Assembly: GCF_018598585.1 (NCBI RefSeq)
Contig: NZ_JAHESD010000003.1
Span: forward strand, 1 to 64,000
Source: Chryseosolibacter indicum
GTDB lineage: Bacteria; Bacteroidota; Bacteroidia; Cytophagales; Cyclobacteriaceae
Reading direction: 5' to 3'
Length of the DNA: 64,000 nucleotides
The notes under the pieces were generated by a model. It was not told the origin of the DNA. It saw only the letters and a list, made by a program, of their open reading frames with translations, and ran no database searches. The position numbers and the translations under genes are program-made. This document shows, one piece after another, positions 59,680 through 64,000 of the stretch. Every line of letters begins with the position of its first letter. The stretch's first letter is position 1.

Positions 59680-60906
59680 TTAAGCTACTGAAAGGGAGCG
59701 GGTCTGGATATTTGAAAGCGGTATAAAAGCGGCTTTAGGAGCCAGGATGATTCCAACACCTTCAATCTTCGACCAGTGAAGCAACTTCTCTAAAGTTACC
59801 TTTCCTACCATGTATTGCTTGCCTTGCGATGCATAGCCAGACTGAAGTTCTTCAAAGTCATTTCCGGTAATAGGTGTGCCTTCATCAAAGCTTACAAACG
59901 CTTCTGTGATCAGCTCATTAGAGAAGGTGAGGCCATGTGCCTGTTCAAGCTTCTTGTACTCATAGCTATATTGGTAGGTAAGAGCAGAGATATCTGAAAG
60001 CACAGCTGAACCAGTCGGGTAGCTACCCGCTCCTTTTCCGATAAAGACTTGCTTCTCGGCAAAAGCACCTTGCACCTGCACGGCGTTGTATTCATTTCTT
60101 ACAGACGCCAGAGCATTGGTTGGATCAATAAACTGCGGTGCAACAAATCCAAAGATCTTGTCACCAGATTTAAATGCGCGTGCTACCAGTTTAATGTTGT
60201 ATCCGTTTTCCCTTGCAAACTTAAGATCAAGATCAGAGATGCGGTCTATGCCGATGTTGATCACATCTTCAGGTTTTACGAATACGCCGAATGTATGTGC
60301 TATGGCAATGACTAACTTAAATTTAGGATCATACCCTTTCACATCCAAGCTCGGGTCGCTTTCTGCAAAGCCCAATTCCTGTGCTTGCTTTAAAGCTTCT
60401 GTGTAATTTTTATTTTCTTCGAATACTTTAGTAAGAATAAAGTTGGTAGAGCCGTTGAATATACCCTCAATACTTTGAATCAGATCATTGTCATAATACT
60501 CTTCAAGATTGCGGATGATGGGAATACTTCCACATACGCTTCCTTCATAAAGCACGGGCTTCCCGTGTTTTTTCTGAAGATTAAATATTTCTTCGAGGTG
60601 TTCGGCCAGCATCTTTTTGTTTGCCGTTACTACAGCCTTTCCTTTTTCGAGAGAGGCTTTTAAGATTTCAAATGCAGCGTTGGCATCATCAATCAACTCA
60701 ACAACAATATCAATATCCAGATCGTTAAGTATTTCATTTTTATCGAAGGTGAAGAAACTGTCTGGAACGGGGCGAGCCTTGTTTTTAGTTTTAACACACA
60801 CCTTTTTGATCTCGGCTTTTATGCCTTGTGTTTCGTGAAGTACATGGTATAACCCTTGGCCAACACATCCGAATCCAAACACACCTAATTTTAATTTCTT
60901 CTTCAT
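59680..60906 (-). CDS. hom: Homoserine dehydrogenase
   Basis: 408 residues. The NAD(P)-binding motif is LGVFGFGCVGQGLYHVL. The catalytic domain has EGSVCGSIPIIRNLEEYY, IEGIFNGSTNFILTKV, AQELGFAESDPSLDVKGYD and GAGSYPTGSAVLSDI, all signatures of the family. It reduces aspartate semialdehyde to homoserine. The last 85 residues occupy the place of the regulatory ACT domain, but I do not see a clear ACT motif. There is no fused aspartokinase. Its ATG overlaps the metX stop by 4 nt, so it is coupled to metX in the SAM-riboswitch operon, committing homoserine towards methionine. Confidence 0.93.
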   Translation of the reverse strand: MKKKLKLGVFGFGCVGQGLYHVLHETQGIKAEIKKVCVKTKNKARPVPDSFFTFDKNEILNDLDIDIVVELIDDANAAFEILKASLEKGKAVVTANKKMLAEHLEEIFNLQKKHGKPVLYEGSVCGSIPIIRNLEEYYDNDLIQSIEGIFNGSTNFILTKVFEENKNYTEALKQAQELGFAESDPSLDVKGYDPKFKLVIAIAHTFGVFVKPEDVINIGIDRISDLDLKFARENGYNIKLVARAFKSGDKIFGFVAPQFIDPTNALASVRNEYNAVQVQGAFAEKQVFIGKGAGSYPTGSAVLSDISALTYQYSYEYKKLEQAHGLTFSNELITEAFVSFDEGTPITGNDFEELQSGYASQGKQYMVGKVTLEKLLHWSKIEGVGIILAPKAAFIPLSNIQTRSLSVA

Positions 60907-61946
60907 ATCAGAACTTTAACAGAGACTTTTTTTAAATATTGGTTTATTAACTTTTTGATTTGCTCCAATTCTACAAGAAAGCCATCATGTCCATAAATAG
61001 AGGTGATGGCATCAAACTTGGCTTTGGGTATATGTTGAGAAAGATATTTTTGCTCGGCAATAGGGAAAAGAATATCGCTCTCAATACCAATCACCAATGC
61101 TTTTGCTTTAATCTTTTTCAATGCTTCATCAGCGCTACCGCGATTTCGGGCAACGTTATGGCTATCCATCAACTTCGATAGTATCCAGTAGGTAAAGGTA
61201 TTGAAGCGGCTTGCCAGCTTCTCACCCTGGTATTGCTGATAGGTTGACGCGCGGAAGGCATCGATCTTCTCGTTGTTCTTTTCGCTTTGTGTTTCGCCAT
61301 AAGTGTCGTAGTGGCGATAGGAGATCATGCCAATGGCACGCGCTGCCTTTAAGCCTTCAATGCCGGCACGTGCATCATTTTCTTTCCAGGTAGGATCGGC
61401 CTGTATCGCCATACGTTGGGCTTCATTAAAGGCAATACCCCAAGGCGAATGAAAAGCGTTACACGAAATAGGAATGATGTGTTCAAATACTTCCGGTTGA
61501 AGGATGGCCCACTCCAGTACCTGTTGCCCGCCAAGCGAACCTCCAACCAACGCATAAACGCGGTCGAAGTTTAATTCCTGACGAAGCAGATCAAATGCCC
61601 GCACTACATCACGATGAGTAATGGTTGGGAAATCATGGTAATAAGGCTGACCTGTTTTTGGATTTATTGATAATGGGCCCGTAGAACCATAGCAACCGCC
61701 AAGCGTATTGGCACAGATAATAAAATGACGCGACGGATCAAATGGACTATTCCCAGTGAAGAGCTCCTTCCACCAATCCGTGAAGTCAGAATTACCAGTA
61801 AGCGCATGACAAATCCAAACTACATTGTCGCGCTCGGGGTTCAATCTTCCCAGTGTGGTATACTTCAGTTGAAAGCCGGGTAACGAGTCGCCGGCCTCCA
61901 GAGTGAAGTTGTGATTATAATGAAATGTATGATCTGTTTTCTCCAT
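60903..61946 (-). CDS. metX: Homoserine O-acetyltransferase
   Basis: 347-residue alpha/beta hydrolase-fold transferase. The nucleophile elbow is LVGGSLGGQQVLEWA, the acid is the Asp of ESDILFPIAEQ and the His is in SIYGHDGFLVE. The NVVWICHALTGNSD and PFDPSRHFIICANTLGGCYGSTG blocks are MetX signatures. It acetylates homoserine with acetyl-CoA (some relatives use succinyl-CoA), making the substrate for MetY. It follows metY by 45 bp and overlaps hom by 4 nt. Confidence 0.95.
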   Translation of the reverse strand: MEKTDHTFHYNHNFTLEAGDSLPGFQLKYTTLGRLNPERDNVVWICHALTGNSDFTDWWKELFTGNSPFDPSRHFIICANTLGGCYGSTGPLSINPKTGQPYYHDFPTITHRDVVRAFDLLRQELNFDRVYALVGGSLGGQQVLEWAILQPEVFEHIIPISCNAFHSPWGIAFNEAQRMAIQADPTWKENDARAGIEGLKAARAIGMISYRHYDTYGETQSEKNNEKIDAFRASTYQQYQGEKLASRFNTFTYWILSKLMDSHNVARNRGSADEALKKIKAKALVIGIESDILFPIAEQKYLSQHIPKAKFDAITSIYGHDGFLVELEQIKKLINQYLKKVSVKVLI

Positions 61947-61991
61947 AATTATTCGTCCTATCCAGGGGTGGAACCAGTAAGACGCGAGTAC

Positions 61992-63439
<1,448 letters not shown>

Positions 63440-63441
63440 AC

Positions 63442-63597
63442 TTAGCAATCGCAGTTGCAGCAACAACAAGGCATACACATGCACATGTCGTCCTGCTCGC
63501 AGCAGATTTCAGACGGGTTAAAGAATTCAGAAGCGAAAGCACATAAGTCATACAGACCTAGTACTACTGACTCGATTGATTCGATGATTTTTTTCAT
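63442..63597 (-). CDS. 51-residue Cys/Met-rich microprotein between SAM riboswitch and metY
   Basis: Minus-strand ATG at 63597 to TAA at 63442-63444. The first 30 residues form a plausible amphipathic helix (MKKIIESIESVVLGLYDLC) and FASEFFNPSE. The last 21 residues contain ten Cys and three Met (ICCEQDDMCMCMPCCCCNCD, then C). The ATG lies 6 nt after the last base of riboswitch helix P1, in an A-rich context (AATAA-ATG) normal for Bacteroidota starts. It reads in the same direction as metY-metX-hom. It may be a leader peptide whose translation senses cysteine or methionine supply, a thiol/metal-binding microprotein, or a sulfur store. I know of no named family. Confidence 0.7.
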   Translation of the reverse strand: MKKIIESIESVVLGLYDLCAFASEFFNPSEICCEQDDMCMCMPCCCCNCDC

Positions 63598-63603
63598 TTA
63601 TTA

Positions 63604-63731
63604 ATCGGTTTATATATCCTGACCCGGATTTTCCGAGTCAGAGTCAGGATTTAGCACCTTTTCCCGTTCGTGTCGGGAGGGTTGCTAGTGCTTCGCAGAG
63701 CCTGTCTCTCAGCACTTCTTTATAAATCGAT
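63604..63731 (-). ncRNA. SAM-I (S-box) riboswitch controlling the methionine operon
   Basis: On the minus strand the SAM-I architecture is complete. P1 pairs 63721-63731 with 63604-63614 (11 positions, one mismatch). P2 is closed by AGTGCT/AGCACT around GAGAGACAGGCTCTGCGA, the equivalent of GAGGGACTGGCCCTATGA in Bacillus S-boxes. The invariant AGCAACC, a P3 hairpin with CTCCCG/CGGGAA and AAGGTGCTAAATCC follow. P4 is GACTCGGA/TCCGGGTC. Binding of S-adenosylmethionine should stabilise P1. No intrinsic terminator with a T-run follows; the small ORF's ATG is 6 nt away, so control may be translational. Confidence 0.9.
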
Positions 63732-63763
63732 AAAGCAGGTGTGCTTCTTTCGACTTGATATTA

Positions 63764-63795
63764 CAAACGTAGAGCCTGAAAAGATGGTTTCCAAA
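63764..63795 (-). promoter_or_regulatory. Promoter of the SAM-riboswitch/methionine operon
   Basis: On the minus strand TTTG (63795-63792), a spacer of exactly 20 bp and TACGTTTG (63771-63764) make a full-consensus Bacteroidota promoter. Predicted transcription start near 63757, about 25 nt before riboswitch helix P1. Confidence 0.75.
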
Positions 63796-64000
63796 TCTCA
63801 ACTAAAATATTTTTTCGAATAAATACCCGCTTACGTTTGTTAGTCAGGGTTTAGGTTTTGGCTCGATGTTCTGGGGTTCTGCGTTATGAGTTAGTTTAGG
63901 TTCGCGATGTTGATTAAGCTAAAGGATTTAGACGCTCTTGGAAATACTTATCCTATTTGTCTATTTTACATTATGTATAATTAAAGTCCCTCTTTTATCT
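63796..64000. other. Non-coding right edge
   Basis: No credible ORF. A plus-strand TACGTTTG (63832-63839) could be a -7 element of a rightward gene beyond the window. GTT triplets recur irregularly at 6-8 bp between 63849 and 63911, read as AACNNNN on the minus strand, a possible decayed relative of the 34795 heptamer array. Confidence 0.35.

Noticed and set aside
63445-63480. Treating the Cys-rich ORF as random translation of GCA/ACA-rich DNA
   Set aside because: It has a proper start 6 nt after the riboswitch, a normal helical first half, mixed TGT/TGC codons, and correct orientation in the operon; still unproven, so confidence is held at 0.7.

Overview
The window reads as a single chromosomal stretch of a Bacteroidota bacterium, most likely of the order Cytophagales. 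The evidence is gene content: gliding and type IX secretion genes (gldH, porU, porV), a FecI/FecR pair with a DUF4974-type FecR and an STN-domain partner, a GWxTD protein, ricT next to gldH, and DUF4254 beside a family-9 glycosyltransferase. It is also promoter sequence: several genes carry the Bacteroidota -7 element TAnnTTTG, some with TTG or TTTG 20 bp upstream, and starts lack Shine-Dalgarno sites. No IS element, prophage, CRISPR array, rRNA or tRNA was recognised.

Layout. 1-14622: rmuC (cut by the window edge), rocD, the leftward block purD-ricT-gldH, recQ, kdsD-type isomerase and manC (sugar-nucleotide supply), a divergent HxlR/NmrA pair around a perfect palindrome, rlmB, a GWxTD protein, a methyltransferase and a DUF4272 protein. 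14623-15153: a 530-bp intergenic region with an 11-bp-phased array. 15154-24771: a 1,396-residue TPR protein built in exact 7-TPR blocks, a degenerate nuclease-fold protein, a frameshifted deoC followed by an aldehyde dehydrogenase, acylphosphatase, small unknowns and an EamA transporter. 24867-37005: an outer-membrane protein, a glutamate-synthase-like oxidoreductase, dusB, a CPBP protease, cdsA, DoxX, glutamate dehydrogenase, psd and a fatty-acid desaturase. 37099-40697: fecI-fecR-STN/GLxN-repeat surface protein. 40783-51040: a TPK-like protein, DUF4254-GT9-HAD, and the leftward block MBL hydrolase-pssA-porU-porV-inactive M16. 51198-59562: FAD oxidoreductase plus a large propeller/barrel protein, yicC, an arginase-fold protein and envelope proteins. 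59680-63771: methionine operon.

Working together: cdsA, pssA and psd, all within 20 kb, make phosphatidylethanolamine. PorU and PorV form the attachment complex of type IX secretion, and gldH belongs to the gliding machinery. The leftward metY-metX-hom operon converts aspartate semialdehyde to homocysteine. It is preceded by a complete Bacteroidota promoter, a clear SAM-I riboswitch and, 6 nt after the riboswitch, a 51-codon ORF ending in a dense run of Cys and Met codons. That Cys/Met microprotein between riboswitch and operon is the most interesting object in the window.

Other notable points: deoC appears broken by loss of one copy of a 5-bp tandem repeat. Five further proteins belong to enzyme families but lack key catalytic or metal-binding residues (SNase-like, ALDH, M16, arginase fold, TPK-like). 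Two intergenic arrays consist of short conserved cores at exact 11-bp and 7-bp periods.
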